DNA of 64,000 nt, from assembly GCA_045600025.1 (NCBI GenBank), contig JAZRXC010000037.1, positions 5,388 to 69,387 of the forward strand, in the 5' to 3' direction. Below the pieces are notes generated by a model. That model saw only the letters and a list, made by a program, of their open reading frames with translations. It did no database searches and was not told the origin of the DNA. The translations under genes and the position numbers were made by a program. The stretch comes from UBA3774 sp045600025 (GTDB taxonomy: Bacteria; Bacillota; Clostridia; Lachnospirales; Lachnospiraceae). Shown here one piece after another: positions 1 to 8,645 of the stretch. Each line of letters opens with the position of its first letter. The first letter of the stretch is position 1.

Positions 1-769
1 CTTTTCCGACCTGACCTTCCATGCGAACGAACGGCTCCATAACGAGCGCGCCCTGATAATTTACCTCTTTAAGGGCCTTCGCAATCTCTGCCCAGGGAAT
101 ACGGCTCTCGGCTCTCGGAGGTCTGCGATTAGCCTCACCTACATGGAAATGACCGAGACGGGGACCTGCGGTGCGGATGGCATCCGCCATGGAATCCTCC
201 TCGATATTCATGTGGAATGTATCAAGCATTACATATACATTCTTGCGATCAACTGCGTCAACATAAGCACGGGTTTCCTCACTTGTATTCAGAAGGTATC
301 CTTCAAAACGGTTCAGAGATTCCATGCCGAGGCTGATATCATAATCGGCAGCCATATCAGCAAGCGTACGCATATTTTTAATGCTACGCTCAAGAGCTGC
401 AGGCTTATCAAAGGGCTTGGCAAAATCAACGGGCCAATATGAATACAGTCCGCCGCCGAGCCAGCGAATGCCGGCGATAGACATCTTCCTGAACATATCC
501 TTGTATTTCTCAAAACCGGCTGCAACTACTGCGGGGTTATCGGAAGAAAGGTCATAAGCGGGCTCGGGACCGTAGCCGCCTGTCAGAATGATACCATTAT
601 CATCGGCAGTCTGTTTCAAAACCTTGAAATATTCGTCATTCTGCTTGGCAAAACCGCCGGTAGCGACCTCAAGGATATCAAAACCGAGATCCTTAACCTT
701 CTTGATATAAGGGAGAAAATCTCCGCCCCATTCTTTTTCCCAGTACGCGTAATAAATACCAATTTGCAT
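1..769 (-). CDS. D-psicose/D-tagatose 3-epimerase family protein (3' end outside window)
   Basis: Reading the minus strand from the ATG at 769 gives 256 codons without a stop before the window edge; the family is about 290 residues, so roughly 35 are missing. The N-terminus MQIGIYYAYWEKEW, the GGALYSYWP-like segment GGGLYSYWPVDF, NRFEGYLLNT, MLDTFHMNIEEDS and VMEPFVRM match D-psicose (D-allulose) 3-epimerases closely as I remember them. The Mn/Co ligands of that TIM-barrel family are visible: Glu in GMESLNRFE, Asp in LDTFHMN, His in GHFHVGE and Glu in VMEPFVR. The enzyme would interconvert ketoses such as fructose and allulose at C3. A GGAGG lies just upstream of the ATG. It is transcribed divergently from the flavoprotein operon and probably belongs to the same island. 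The exact ketose is inferred. Confidence 0.88.
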   Translation of the reverse strand, partial: MQIGIYYAYWEKEWGGDFLPYIKKVKDLGFDILEVATGGFAKQNDEYFKVLKQTADDNGIILTGGYGPEPAYDLSSDNPAVVAAGFEKYKDMFRKMSIAGIRWLGGGLYSYWPVDFAKPFDKPAALERSIKNMRTLADMAADYDISLGMESLNRFEGYLLNTSEETRAYVDAVDRKNVYVMLDTFHMNIEEDSMADAIRTAGPRLGHFHVGEANRRPPRAESRIPWAEIAKALKEVNYQGALVMEPFVRMEGQVGK

Positions 770-783
770 ATCGTGCCTCCGTT

Positions 784-800
784 ATTTTGCAGCGCAAAAT
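784..800. promoter_or_regulatory. Perfect dyad, candidate operator for the epimerase gene
   Basis: ATTTTGC, a 3-base spacer AGC, then GCAAAAT form a perfect 7+3+7 inverted repeat. It sits between the predicted minus-strand promoter (817-846) and the start codon at 769, where a bound repressor could block transcription. As RNA it would be only a short hairpin. The cognate regulator is unknown; the ROK protein at 7301-8431 is the nearest candidate, although the motif differs from the palindromes at that gene. Confidence 0.4.
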
Positions 801-816
801 TTTTATAACTAAAGCC

Positions 817-846
817 ATAATAGTTTACTCTAAAGCACAATGTCAA
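817..846 (-). promoter_or_regulatory. Sigma-A-type promoter of the epimerase gene
   Basis: On the minus strand a perfect TTGACA (complement of 841-846) is followed by 18 bases and TATTAT (complement of 817-822). Transcription would start near 810 and run leftward into the epimerase gene at 769. Confidence 0.6.
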
Positions 847-919
847 GATAATTCCATTGCATTAAAAACAGTTATTATTTCCCATAAAATATGATTAGAG
901 ATTAAAAAAATAAAAAAAC

Positions 920-947
920 TTTCAAAATATTACACCTGTGCTATAAT
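920..947 (+). promoter_or_regulatory. Promoter of the first flavoprotein operon
   Basis: TATAAT at 942-947 is a perfect -10 box. TTTCAA at 920-925, 16 bases upstream, is a weak -35. The leader is about 35 bases and ends with GGAGG before the ATG at 991. Confidence 0.5.
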
Positions 948-990
948 GCAGGTGGTAGTATGCCAAATAATTTAATTATCGGAGGTTGTT

Positions 991-2844
991 ATGTCTGTAA
1001 ATCACAGAAGAGAGAGCTATGACGTAGTAGTAATCGGCGGCGGATTATCCGGTATGTGCGCAGCACTCACAAGTGCAAGACACGGCATTAAGACAGTCCT
1101 CATTCAGAACAGGTCAATGTTCGGAGGAAATGCCAGCGCAGAAGTCAGAATGCATATCTTAGGCGCAAGTTGCCATTCTTCAAAACCCAATACCCGCGAG
1201 ACAGGAATTATAGACGAGATACTTCTCGAGAATAAAAAAAGAAATCCCTACGTATCATTTGACCAGTTCAATGTAGTAATGTGGGAGAAGATCAGATATC
1301 AGGAGAATCTGACCTCATATCTTAATACAAATGTAGATGATGTAATTGCAGAAGACGGAATTATCAAAACAGTCATCTGCCATCAGAACTCAACAGAGAC
1401 TGAGATAGTAATCGACGGCAAATATTTCGTAGACGCAACCGGACACGGAACTGTAGGCGTTATGGCAGGAGCCGAATACAGAATCGGAAGCGAAGGAAGA
1501 GATGAGTTTAACGAGCCCACCGCACCCGAGACTGCTAATAACAACAAGATGGGCTGCTCACTCAGGTTCAGTTCTGTAGATCGTCAGGAGCCTGTAAAAT
1601 TCGAGCGTCCGTTCTGGGCATACCATTACACCGAAGAAGACTTAAAGGACCGCAAGCATGCTAACATGCGTCTGTTCTATGCAGAAGGCGGCAAGCCTAC
1701 CAACAGCATAGCAGAAAAAGAGCCCGCACTGCCTGATTTCTCAGGTGTGGATGAGGGCTACTGGTGGATTGAGCTCGGCGGAGATTCAAAGGACAACATC
1801 ATTGAGTCAGAAGATTTACGCGACGACCTTCTTAGAACCGTATACGGTGTATGGGATCACTTGAAAAATGAAAACGACCACGGCGTTGAGAATTATGACC
1901 TCGACTGGGTAGAGATAGTACCCGGCTGCAGAGAGAGCAGACGTCTTGTAGGTGATTACCTGCTCAATGAAAATGATATCCGCAGCAACCGCATATTCGA
2001 AGACGCAGTTGCATACGGCGGATGGCCTATGGATGTACATACACCCGGCGGCATGAAGGACCTTAAAGATTTTCCTTCACATGTATACAGCTTCCCCGGT
2101 ATATACACCATTCCCTACAGAAGCTATTACAGCAAGAACGTAAATAACCTGTTCCTTGCAGGAAGAGATATCAGCTGCACCAAGATGGGTATGAGCTCAA
2201 CACGTGTTATGGCTACCTGCGCAGTAGGCGGACAGGCAGCAGGCACGGCGGCGGTAGTTGCTATGAAGTACGGCTGCTCACCCAGGCAGGTAGGAACAGA
2301 GCATATCAAGGAGCTGCAGCAGGAGCTTCTTAAAGATGACTGCTACATCCCCGGATTCAAGAACGAAGACGAAGCAGACCTTGCGAGGAAAGCACAGATC
2401 ACCGCAAGCTCAGAAAAGCCCGGATTCGAAGCAGTAAATGTAATCAACGGCGTAGCACGCACAGTTGATGAAAACAGCAACTGCTGGGAGTCAGAAGAAC
2501 TTAACGGCCAGGCGCAGGAGCTTGTATTAAAATTCGAGAAGCCCGAGACCATCTCACAGCTTCGCATTACATTTGACTCCAACCTCTGCAAGGAGATTAG
2601 CCCGTCTATGACAAAACTTGTAAGAGAGGAGCAGGAGAAACATCTGCCCAGCGTCCTTGTTAAGGATTACGAAGCAGAGTTCTACTGCGGCGGCAAGCTC
2701 ATATGTACAAAGAGCAAAGAGGGCAACTCCATCAGACTTAACGTAATCGATATTGATAAGACCGAGTGCGACGAAATCAGGATTAAGGTTAAGTCAACCT
2801 ACGGCGCTCCTGTTGCAAGAATATTTGAAGTAAGAGTTTATTGA
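991..2844 (+). CDS. FAD-dependent oxidoreductase (PF12831 type) with C-terminal discoidin-like domain
   Basis: This 617-residue protein has no signal peptide, so it should be cytoplasmic. The FAD Rossmann motif GGGLSG is at residues 16-21; the residue ending beta-2, usually acidic, is Gln (VLIQNR), followed by FGGNASAE. The central DATGHGTVG and CRESRR and the C-terminal LAGRDIS...RVM...GQAAGTAA block are family signatures. Residues about 467-617 add a beta-rich module (ITASSE, VING, WES, LVLKFEKPETISQLRITF, ending ARIFEVRVY) resembling F5/8 type C (discoidin-like) domains. That architecture recalls proteins often annotated as xanthan lyase-like, but no lyase domain is present. It starts an operon with its closest paralog at 2874 and a hydrolase at 4777. 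The substrate is unknown; a sugar-related redox reaction is inferred from context. Confidence 0.85.
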   Translation: MSVNHRRESYDVVVIGGGLSGMCAALTSARHGIKTVLIQNRSMFGGNASAEVRMHILGASCHSSKPNTRETGIIDEILLENKKRNPYVSFDQFNVVMWEKIRYQENLTSYLNTNVDDVIAEDGIIKTVICHQNSTETEIVIDGKYFVDATGHGTVGVMAGAEYRIGSEGRDEFNEPTAPETANNNKMGCSLRFSSVDRQEPVKFERPFWAYHYTEEDLKDRKHANMRLFYAEGGKPTNSIAEKEPALPDFSGVDEGYWWIELGGDSKDNIIESEDLRDDLLRTVYGVWDHLKNENDHGVENYDLDWVEIVPGCRESRRLVGDYLLNENDIRSNRIFEDAVAYGGWPMDVHTPGGMKDLKDFPSHVYSFPGIYTIPYRSYYSKNVNNLFLAGRDISCTKMGMSSTRVMATCAVGGQAAGTAAVVAMKYGCSPRQVGTEHIKELQQELLKDDCYIPGFKNEDEADLARKAQITASSEKPGFEAVNVINGVARTVDENSNCWESEELNGQAQELVLKFEKPETISQLRITFDSNLCKEISPSMTKLVREEQEKHLPSVLVKDYEAEFYCGGKLICTKSKEGNSIRLNVIDIDKTECDEIRIKVKSTYGAPVARIFEVRVY

Positions 2845-2873
2845 TAATAATTTCCATATAAGGAGATAAAAAA

Positions 2874-4775
2874 GTGAAATATTACGTACACGAGAAACCG
2901 GCTCCCAGCAAAAATCCGGCTATTGAAAAGCATTACGATGTTGTAGTTGTAGGCGGAGGCATGAGCGGACTGTGCGCAGCAATCTCATCCGCGCGTCAGG
3001 GCGCAAAGACAGCTCTTATTCAGGACAGAAGCGTATACGGCGGAAATGCAAGCTCGGAAAACAAGATGCACATCTCAGGCGCGTCCTGCCACTGGGGCAA
3101 GAAGAACGCCGCCGAGACCGGTATCCTTATGGAGCTTCAGCTCGAGAACAAATACCTGAATGATTCATACAATTATTCAATCTGGGATGGTGTCCTGTGG
3201 GCCAAGGTTAAGGAAACCGAGAATCTTGATTCCTACATGAACACCACTATGGATCTGGTATTATCCGACGGTCAGGAGATTAAGGCTATCGAGTGCTATC
3301 AGATGACAACAGAGATAAGATATCATTTCACAGCTGAGATATTCATCGACGCAACGGGCAACGGCTCACTCGCATACTTCGGCGGAAATGAATACAAAGA
3401 AGGAAGAGAAAGCACGGATGAGTATTCTGAAAAGGACGCACCGGCTGTGGCAGATGGCGAGACCATGGGCAACACGATTTATTTCGTAGCTCATGATACC
3501 GGACATCCCGTAAAATTCATCAAGCCCTCATGGGCATACGAATATCCGGACGAGACAAGATTCAAGCACAGATATCACGGCGACATCACCGTATATCATG
3601 ACGCTGACGATGTAGTAGTATTGAAGCCCGGCGAAGATTATGAAGACCATGCGGATCAGCTCGTTGAGAAATACGATGTAAAGAGCGGCTACTGGTGGAT
3701 TGAGCTCGGCGGTGACTGGGATGATATCATCAAGCAGGCCGAGGATATCAGATGGGAGCTGTACAAGGTTATCTACGGCGTATGGGATCACATCAAGAAC
3801 CACGGCGACCACGGCGCAGAGAACTATGAGCTTGATTGGGTTGGCAATCTGTCCGGTTGGAGAGAAAGCCGCCGTATCATGGGCAAATACGTATTAACCG
3901 AAAATGATATTCTTGCGAATAAGGTATTTGATGACGGTGTCGCATATGGCGGATGGCCTATGGATGAGCATGTAGCAGGCGGTTTCGATGCAGTAGGCGG
4001 AATTCCTTCAAAGGTAAGATCCTTCAACGGATTCTATTCAATTCCTTACGGATGCTACTGTGCAAGAGACATCAAGAACCTTATGCTCGCAGGAAGAGAT
4101 ATCAGCTGCAGTAAGCTGGCTATGGGGTCCACCCGTGTTATGGGTACCTGCGCTATAGGCGGACAGGCAGCGGGAACAGCAGCGGCTATGGCAGCACTTA
4201 AGGGACTTAATCCCGAAGAGTTCGGCAAGCAGTACATTCAGGAACTGCGTCAGCAGCTTCTTAAGGATGACTGCTACATCATGGGTCTTTCTAACCAGGA
4301 TGAAAAAGACTATGCAAGATTCGCAACTGTATCGGCTACATCTGAGAAGAGCGGCTGCGAAGCGGCAAAGGTTATTAACGGATATTCAAGAAATATCGAC
4401 GACGATATTAATGAATGGATATCTGACGGCATAGCACCCGGCGGTGAAGCTCTTACCCTTAAGCTTGATGCTTGCCACGATGTAAAACAAGTTAGAATTA
4501 CATTTGACCCTGATCTGTCAGAGGAGAGATGTATCTCCGTATCTAAGGCATTCCTTGAAAAGGAGCCTCTCGGCCCGGCTAAGGACCTTGTTAGGGATTA
4601 TACTATCGCACTTCTTAAGGATGGCAGCGAAGTTGCTTCTAAGGAAATCAAGGGCAACTATCAGAGACTTTGCATATCCGATTTTGACGGCGTGCCTGCG
4701 GATGAGGTTAAGATTACCATTAGCGCAACCAACGGCGCTAAGGACGCAAAGGTATTTGAGGTAAGAGTATACTGA
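2874..4775 (+). CDS. FAD-dependent oxidoreductase (PF12831 type) with C-terminal discoidin-like domain, second copy
   Basis: This 633-residue protein is a close paralog of the gene upstream, 29 bases away. It starts with GTG, placed 8 bases after AGGAG. GGGMSG is at residues 27-32; Gln again replaces the usual acidic ribose ligand (ALIQDR), followed by YGGNASSE. DATGNGSLA, WRESRR and LAGRDIS...RVM...GQAAGTAAA are present. Both copies share the aromatic stretch GYWWIELGGD near the middle, which is absent from the five shorter paralogs and suggests a shared substrate class. The C-terminal 150 residues again look discoidin-like and end in AKVFEVRVY. The next gene starts 1 base after its stop, so translation is probably coupled. 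The function is inferred only from family and context. Confidence 0.85.
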   Translation: MKYYVHEKPAPSKNPAIEKHYDVVVVGGGMSGLCAAISSARQGAKTALIQDRSVYGGNASSENKMHISGASCHWGKKNAAETGILMELQLENKYLNDSYNYSIWDGVLWAKVKETENLDSYMNTTMDLVLSDGQEIKAIECYQMTTEIRYHFTAEIFIDATGNGSLAYFGGNEYKEGRESTDEYSEKDAPAVADGETMGNTIYFVAHDTGHPVKFIKPSWAYEYPDETRFKHRYHGDITVYHDADDVVVLKPGEDYEDHADQLVEKYDVKSGYWWIELGGDWDDIIKQAEDIRWELYKVIYGVWDHIKNHGDHGAENYELDWVGNLSGWRESRRIMGKYVLTENDILANKVFDDGVAYGGWPMDEHVAGGFDAVGGIPSKVRSFNGFYSIPYGCYCARDIKNLMLAGRDISCSKLAMGSTRVMGTCAIGGQAAGTAAAMAALKGLNPEEFGKQYIQELRQQLLKDDCYIMGLSNQDEKDYARFATVSATSEKSGCEAAKVINGYSRNIDDDINEWISDGIAPGGEALTLKLDACHDVKQVRITFDPDLSEERCISVSKAFLEKEPLGPAKDLVRDYTIALLKDGSEVASKEIKGNYQRLCISDFDGVPADEVKITISATNGAKDAKVFEVRVY

Positions 4776-4776
4776 T

Positions 4777-5922
4777 ATGGATTTAAACAAACTTACAAAT
4801 CTTATGAATGATCTTCACACCGAGTACCATATACCCGGTGTGGATATTATTGTGCTTCAGGATCATAAGGAAATATTCAGGTATTATACCGGATATTCCG
4901 ATAAGGAAGAGAAGATTCCCATGAACGGAACGGAGCTTAACAATCTCTATTCCGCTTCCAAGATTATCACCGTTACTGCGGCGATGATGCTCGTTGAGCA
5001 GGGCAAGCTTCTTCTTGACGATAAGCTTTCGGATTTCATACCGGAATATGCTAACGTAGGAGTTCATCTTGCGCTTCCTAACAGCGCAGTTATTGAACCC
5101 GCCAAGAATCCGATTCTGATTAAGCATCTTTTTACTATGACGGCAGGCTTCAATTATTTGAAAACTCCTGTTATCGAGGATGTGATTAAGCGCACCGACG
5201 GCAAGGCGCCGACGCTTGAAGTGATTAAGGCATTGGCGGATCAGCCTCTGGATTTTGAGCCCGGCACAAGGTGGCAGTACAGCCTCTGCCATGACGTTCT
5301 GGCAGCGGTGGTAGAAGTGGTAAGCGGTATGAAGTTCAGGGATTTCGTGCAGAAGAACATATTTGACCCGCTTGAGATGAAGAACTCTACTTATGAGAGA
5401 ACACCTGAAGTTGAAGCACGTATGATGCAGCAGTACCGCAGGACGCCGGAAGGTGAATTTGTCCCGATCGGACGCCTGACATGCAATTATGTTTTCGGAA
5501 CGGAATATGATTCCGGCGGAGCGGGAGCTATTTCTTCAACTGAGGATTATGTAAAGTTCCTTGATGCGCTTGCTAATGATGGTATAGCCGCAAATGGTTA
5601 CAGGCTGCTGTCCAGAAGCTCTATCGAGCTTATGCGTCAGGATTTCCTCGATGATGTTCAGTATGAGGATTATAAGCTCCAGGTAAGGGGCAGCCGTGAT
5701 TCGGGATACGGACTCGGTGTGAGAACTAATGTGGATCCTGCGGACGGCATGACCCTTGCGCCCTACGGCGAATTCGGATGGTCAGGCGCAGCAGGAGACT
5801 ACGCTATGATAGATCCTGAGAACCGCATTGCGTTGTTTTATGTTCAGCACGTAATGGACGCAAGCGTACCGATTAAGATGAGCAAGAGAATCACAAATGT
5901 GTTCTATGCATGCTTAGATTGA
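4777..5922 (+). CDS. Serine hydrolase, class C beta-lactamase-related family
   Basis: This is a 381-residue protein of the beta-lactamase/DD-peptidase-like superfamily (PF00144). The nucleophile motif S-x-x-K is SASK at residues 59-62, the Tyr motif is in WQYSLCHDV (Tyr about 168), and a Gly-rich GWSGAAGDY near the C-terminus replaces the third motif. No signal peptide or lipobox is seen, so it is probably cytoplasmic and more likely an esterase or amidase than a resistance beta-lactamase. Its ATG is 1 base after the upstream flavoprotein stop, so it is the third gene of that operon and may remove an ester or other side group from the same substrate (inference). A strong terminator follows. 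Confidence 0.8.
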   Translation: MDLNKLTNLMNDLHTEYHIPGVDIIVLQDHKEIFRYYTGYSDKEEKIPMNGTELNNLYSASKIITVTAAMMLVEQGKLLLDDKLSDFIPEYANVGVHLALPNSAVIEPAKNPILIKHLFTMTAGFNYLKTPVIEDVIKRTDGKAPTLEVIKALADQPLDFEPGTRWQYSLCHDVLAAVVEVVSGMKFRDFVQKNIFDPLEMKNSTYERTPEVEARMMQQYRRTPEGEFVPIGRLTCNYVFGTEYDSGGAGAISSTEDYVKFLDALANDGIAANGYRLLSRSSIELMRQDFLDDVQYEDYKLQVRGSRDSGYGLGVRTNVDPADGMTLAPYGEFGWSGAAGDYAMIDPENRIALFYVQHVMDASVPIKMSKRITNVFYACLD

Positions 5923-5937
5923 TTGCGTGATATTTAC

Positions 5938-5975
5938 ACAGGCCGACAGATAATTCTGCCGGCCTGTTTTTATTT
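5938..5975. terminator. Bidirectional intrinsic terminator
   Basis: ACAGGCCG (5938-5945) pairs with CGGCCTGT (5960-5967), with an inner CAGA/TCTG extension and a run of T after the stem. It separates the hydrolase gene from the convergent FGGY kinase gene. Confidence 0.85.
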
Positions 5976-5985
5976 GCGGGAGTTA

Positions 5986-7290
5986 TCAGATACTATCTGC
6001 TGCGGACTTCGCAGCGCCGACAGCAGCTTCTTCTTCGAATTCGGATAACTTTAGCGGCGCGCTGAACATCTCGCTGAATATATCGCAGAGGATGGGATTC
6101 CTGCGCATGCCATTTCCGGAAGCAACCAACTTTTCAGCTTTAATACCGGTGCCTTCGAGAATCAGCTCATAGAAGTCGAACAGTTCACGAGCCATTCCCG
6201 TAAGCACTCCGTAGCACAGCGCAGCCGGAGTGAAGTTTTCCTCAGTCAGATTATTAATGCACCCCTTCTCATCCGGATTAATTCTGGTGCCGCTGAAGGT
6301 GGTCTTTACATCAGGGATGGAAGTAAGCTTCTTGCCTTCTTGCGCAAGTACGCCGAGCAGCTCATAGCAAGCTTTGTCGTCCTGGTCTGACGAGATTAAA
6401 ACTTTTCTGATGAACTTTTCAAATATCGCATAAGCTCTGCCGCCACACAGGCAGGAGCCGGACAGAAGATAAGAATCGCCGAGGAAGGGCCTTGCCTCGA
6501 TGCCGGGGGCAGTGAAATATGATTTTGAAAGAATTGATATCTGACCGCCCGTTCCCATATTAACAAGAGCAGTGTTCTCACATGCACCGACTGAACCGTA
6601 GAAAGCGGCTTGATTATCTCCGAGGGCAACTGTTACCGGAATGCCGCGATAAGTTCCTAAGGTATCTATATTGCCGGTGACATCGGGCAGGATCGAAAGA
6701 TCAACGCCGGCAGCGGTCAGTATATTCTCATAAAAACAGAAATTCGATGCATCATATAAGCCGAGGCTTGCAGCCATCTGTCTGTGGATGAGAGGGCAGA
6801 TGCGTCCGGTCAAAGCCATTCCGAGAAGATCCGGCACGGTGCACAGCTTATGCGCATTTTTCGGAACGAGCCCGTTTTTAATATTGTAGATATGTGTAAT
6901 GAGACCATATCCGGAAAAAGCAGATACCCCTGAAGAGGTTAATTCTTCAACTACCGAAAGGTCGCCGTTATTTTTAACTACGCCGCGCTGATCCTGCCAG
7001 GTAAAAAGAGGGCTCACGGCATTTCCTTCCTTATCAGTGTATACGATGCCGTGCATCTGGCCGGTAAGACCTATGGCAGCCGTATCAGGATATTCGTCAA
7101 GCAAACTATCCAAAAGGGCAGTTGCTATTTTCAATATCTTTTCAGGTGACTGAATTTTCTCCCATGGATTATCGGAAAGCTCAAATCCGGGGCTGAGTAC
7201 ATTTGCCGCTTTTATAACACAATTAAGACCTGAGTCAAATACGACTCCGCTTATAGTAGTTGTACCGATGTCAATACCAATTGCTTTCAT
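5986..7290 (-). CDS. FGGY-family carbohydrate kinase
   Basis: This is a 434-residue ATP-dependent sugar kinase. The N-terminal phosphate-binding motif is GIDIGTTT at residues 5-12, GLTGQMHGIVY and FTWQDQRG are FGGY substrate and hinge elements, and NMGTGGQIS and ASGNGMRRNP belong to the second actin-like domain. The start MKAIGIDIG at 7290 is chosen because AAGGAG lies 6 bases upstream; ten in-frame codons precede it without a better site. The segment GQMHGIVY..GNAVSPLFTWQD resembles clostridial kinases annotated as sedoheptulokinase, but the sugar specificity (xylulose, sedoheptulose or another ketose) cannot be settled here. It lies 10 bases downstream of the ROK regulator in the same operon. 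Confidence 0.85.
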   Translation of the reverse strand: MKAIGIDIGTTTISGVVFDSGLNCVIKAANVLSPGFELSDNPWEKIQSPEKILKIATALLDSLLDEYPDTAAIGLTGQMHGIVYTDKEGNAVSPLFTWQDQRGVVKNNGDLSVVEELTSSGVSAFSGYGLITHIYNIKNGLVPKNAHKLCTVPDLLGMALTGRICPLIHRQMAASLGLYDASNFCFYENILTAAGVDLSILPDVTGNIDTLGTYRGIPVTVALGDNQAAFYGSVGACENTALVNMGTGGQISILSKSYFTAPGIEARPFLGDSYLLSGSCLCGGRAYAIFEKFIRKVLISSDQDDKACYELLGVLAQEGKKLTSIPDVKTTFSGTRINPDEKGCINNLTEENFTPAALCYGVLTGMARELFDFYELILEGTGIKAEKLVASGNGMRRNPILCDIFSEMFSAPLKLSEFEEEAAVGAAKSAADSI

Positions 7291-7300
7291 TACATTCTCC

Positions 7301-8431
7301 TTAAACTTCGCTTGAATCAATAAAACTTTTTACAAGGGTCAATCCCGCGCCACGCGCAACGGAAAAAGCATTTTCTTTACTGCGTAATATGTGTGTTTCT
7401 CCGATTTTAAAAGGATGCTGCTCATTGCAGTTTTGACAGAGTAATTCAATTTCTTCATCGCTGATGTGTTCGGCTATATAGCCGCCTATGATAAAGTCAT
7501 AATCAAACAGTATACGAAGATCGCTGAACAGAAGCGCAATATCGGTGAGAAACTTATTCCAGATCATTTGACAACGAATATTTCCGGTACGTTCTTCCAA
7601 GAATTGTTCAATGGGCATGTCGGAAATATTGCTGAGGGATTTACCCGAGAGATAGGACTCGGCGCATCCGTTCTTGCCGCAATAACACTGGATGCCATCG
7701 GGATGAATGGTAACATGCTCAATCGCGTTACTCATACCGCCTTTACCTGTAAGGATGTGCCTGCCGACTATGACAGCTCCTCCGACATTGTTGGTAAGGC
7801 GAATCAGTATCGCATTGTCAATTTCGGGATTATCCCACAGTTCGGCAAGTGCCGCGGCATCGATATCATGCATTAATTTGCAAGGATATGGAAAGTCAGG
7901 AAAGAAGTCATCAACAGTAAGACCCTGGTTGTCACTTATTTTTCCGTAGGTTATTTCAGCGGCATCAGAGGATACAAGACCCTGCAGCCCGATTGCGACA
8001 CCGAGCAGCTGATCTTTAGATGTGGAAACCTTGCGGATGAAATCTTCAACATTCTTACGCATTGTGGCGCGATAGCTTTCACTGCGCTCATAGGGGATAT
8101 CATATTTTATGCTGTCAATGATATCACCAAATAAATCAACAGCAGTAATAAGATAGTAGTACTCCTGCATGTCTATGCCTATGGCAATTTTGAATTCGTT
8201 ACAAAATCGGTAGCGGATAGCTTTTCTGCCGCCTGTTGAATCGCACACACCGTCATATGTAATGATGCCTATTTTTAATAGCTCATTAAGGTTCTGCGTT
8301 ACGGTAGGAAGACTCATCAGAAGATCATATTCAAGGTCGCGTTTAGAGACGGATTTCTTGTGGTAGATGTCCATCAAAACTTTTCTGCGATTTGATATTC
8401 GAAGTTCTTTAGAAGTTAATGCGGTACTCAT
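7301..8431 (-). CDS. ROK-family transcriptional regulator (NagC/XylR type)
   Basis: This is a 376-residue repressor-type ROK protein. Residues 1-80 are a winged helix-turn-helix (KRDLEYDLLMSLPTVTQNL, then VCDSTGGRKAIRYRF). The rest is the ROK sugar-binding fold with NNVGGAVIVG and the zinc motif C-x-C-G-x-x-G-C-x-E in IQCYCGKNGCAES (about residues 245-256). A catalytic sugar-kinase role is not expected. It is divergent from the CUT1 importer, and its own promoter overlaps two TTTTATAAAA palindromes (8453-8485), so it probably represses itself and perhaps the island until the sugar inducer binds. Confidence 0.87.
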   Translation of the reverse strand: MSTALTSKELRISNRRKVLMDIYHKKSVSKRDLEYDLLMSLPTVTQNLNELLKIGIITYDGVCDSTGGRKAIRYRFCNEFKIAIGIDMQEYYYLITAVDLFGDIIDSIKYDIPYERSESYRATMRKNVEDFIRKVSTSKDQLLGVAIGLQGLVSSDAAEITYGKISDNQGLTVDDFFPDFPYPCKLMHDIDAAALAELWDNPEIDNAILIRLTNNVGGAVIVGRHILTGKGGMSNAIEHVTIHPDGIQCYCGKNGCAESYLSGKSLSNISDMPIEQFLEERTGNIRCQMIWNKFLTDIALLFSDLRILFDYDFIIGGYIAEHISDEEIELLCQNCNEQHPFKIGETHILRSKENAFSVARGAGLTLVKSFIDSSEV

Positions 8432-8452
8432 AACATACCCCTCAAAATCAGG

Positions 8453-8485
8453 TTTTATAAAATTGTACCATCAACTTTTATAAAA
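8453..8485. promoter_or_regulatory. Pair of TTTTATAAAA palindromes, candidate ROK operators
   Basis: TTTTATAAAA occurs at 8453-8462 and 8476-8485, 23 bases centre to centre, about two helical turns. The second is extended to a perfect 14-base palindrome, ACTTTTATAAAAGT (8474-8487). They flank and overlap the predicted -10 and -35 of the ROK gene, as expected for autoregulation. AT-rich palindromes of this kind are known for ROK repressors such as NagC and Mlc. Confidence 0.5.
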
Positions 8486-8490
8486 GTAAA
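8462..8490 (-). promoter_or_regulatory. Promoter of the ROK regulator-kinase operon
   Basis: On the minus strand TTTACT (complement of 8485-8490), a 17-base spacer and TACAAT (complement of 8462-8467) form a plausible sigma-A promoter. It is interleaved with the TTTTATAAAA operators. Confidence 0.45.
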
Positions 8491-8526
8491 TAACAAAAAT
8501 TTTTTGTATGTTGAACCTAAAAAATA

Positions 8527-8555
8527 TTGACTTTATTTAACAATTGCACTAACAT
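8527..8555 (+). promoter_or_regulatory. Promoter of the CUT1 importer-flavoprotein operon
   Basis: TTGACT at 8527-8532 and TAACAT at 8550-8555 are 17 bases apart. About 80 bases of leader follow before the AAAGGAGG and the TTG start at 8646. The remaining intergenic sequence between the divergent genes is AT-rich. Confidence 0.5.
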
Positions 8556-8645
8556 ATGAATTAATTATTAGTCAAAGATTAGATTGCGAAAAAATCGGCT
8601 CAACGAAAGTCGTTTTTGATAAAACAATAGAAAGGAGGCACTGCA

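Noticed and set aside
991..4775. Xanthan lyase annotation for the two long flavoproteins.
   Set aside because: The name is used for similar proteins, but no polysaccharide lyase domain or signal peptide is present here.
4783..5292. A 169-codon minus-strand frame opposite the beta-lactamase-like gene.
   Set aside because: No ribosome binding site or homology pattern; it lies wholly inside a clear plus-strand gene.
4777..5922. Possible beta-lactam resistance gene.
   Set aside because: It has the S-x-x-K fold motif but no signal peptide and an atypical third motif; the family is mostly esterases and peptidases, so resistance is not supported.
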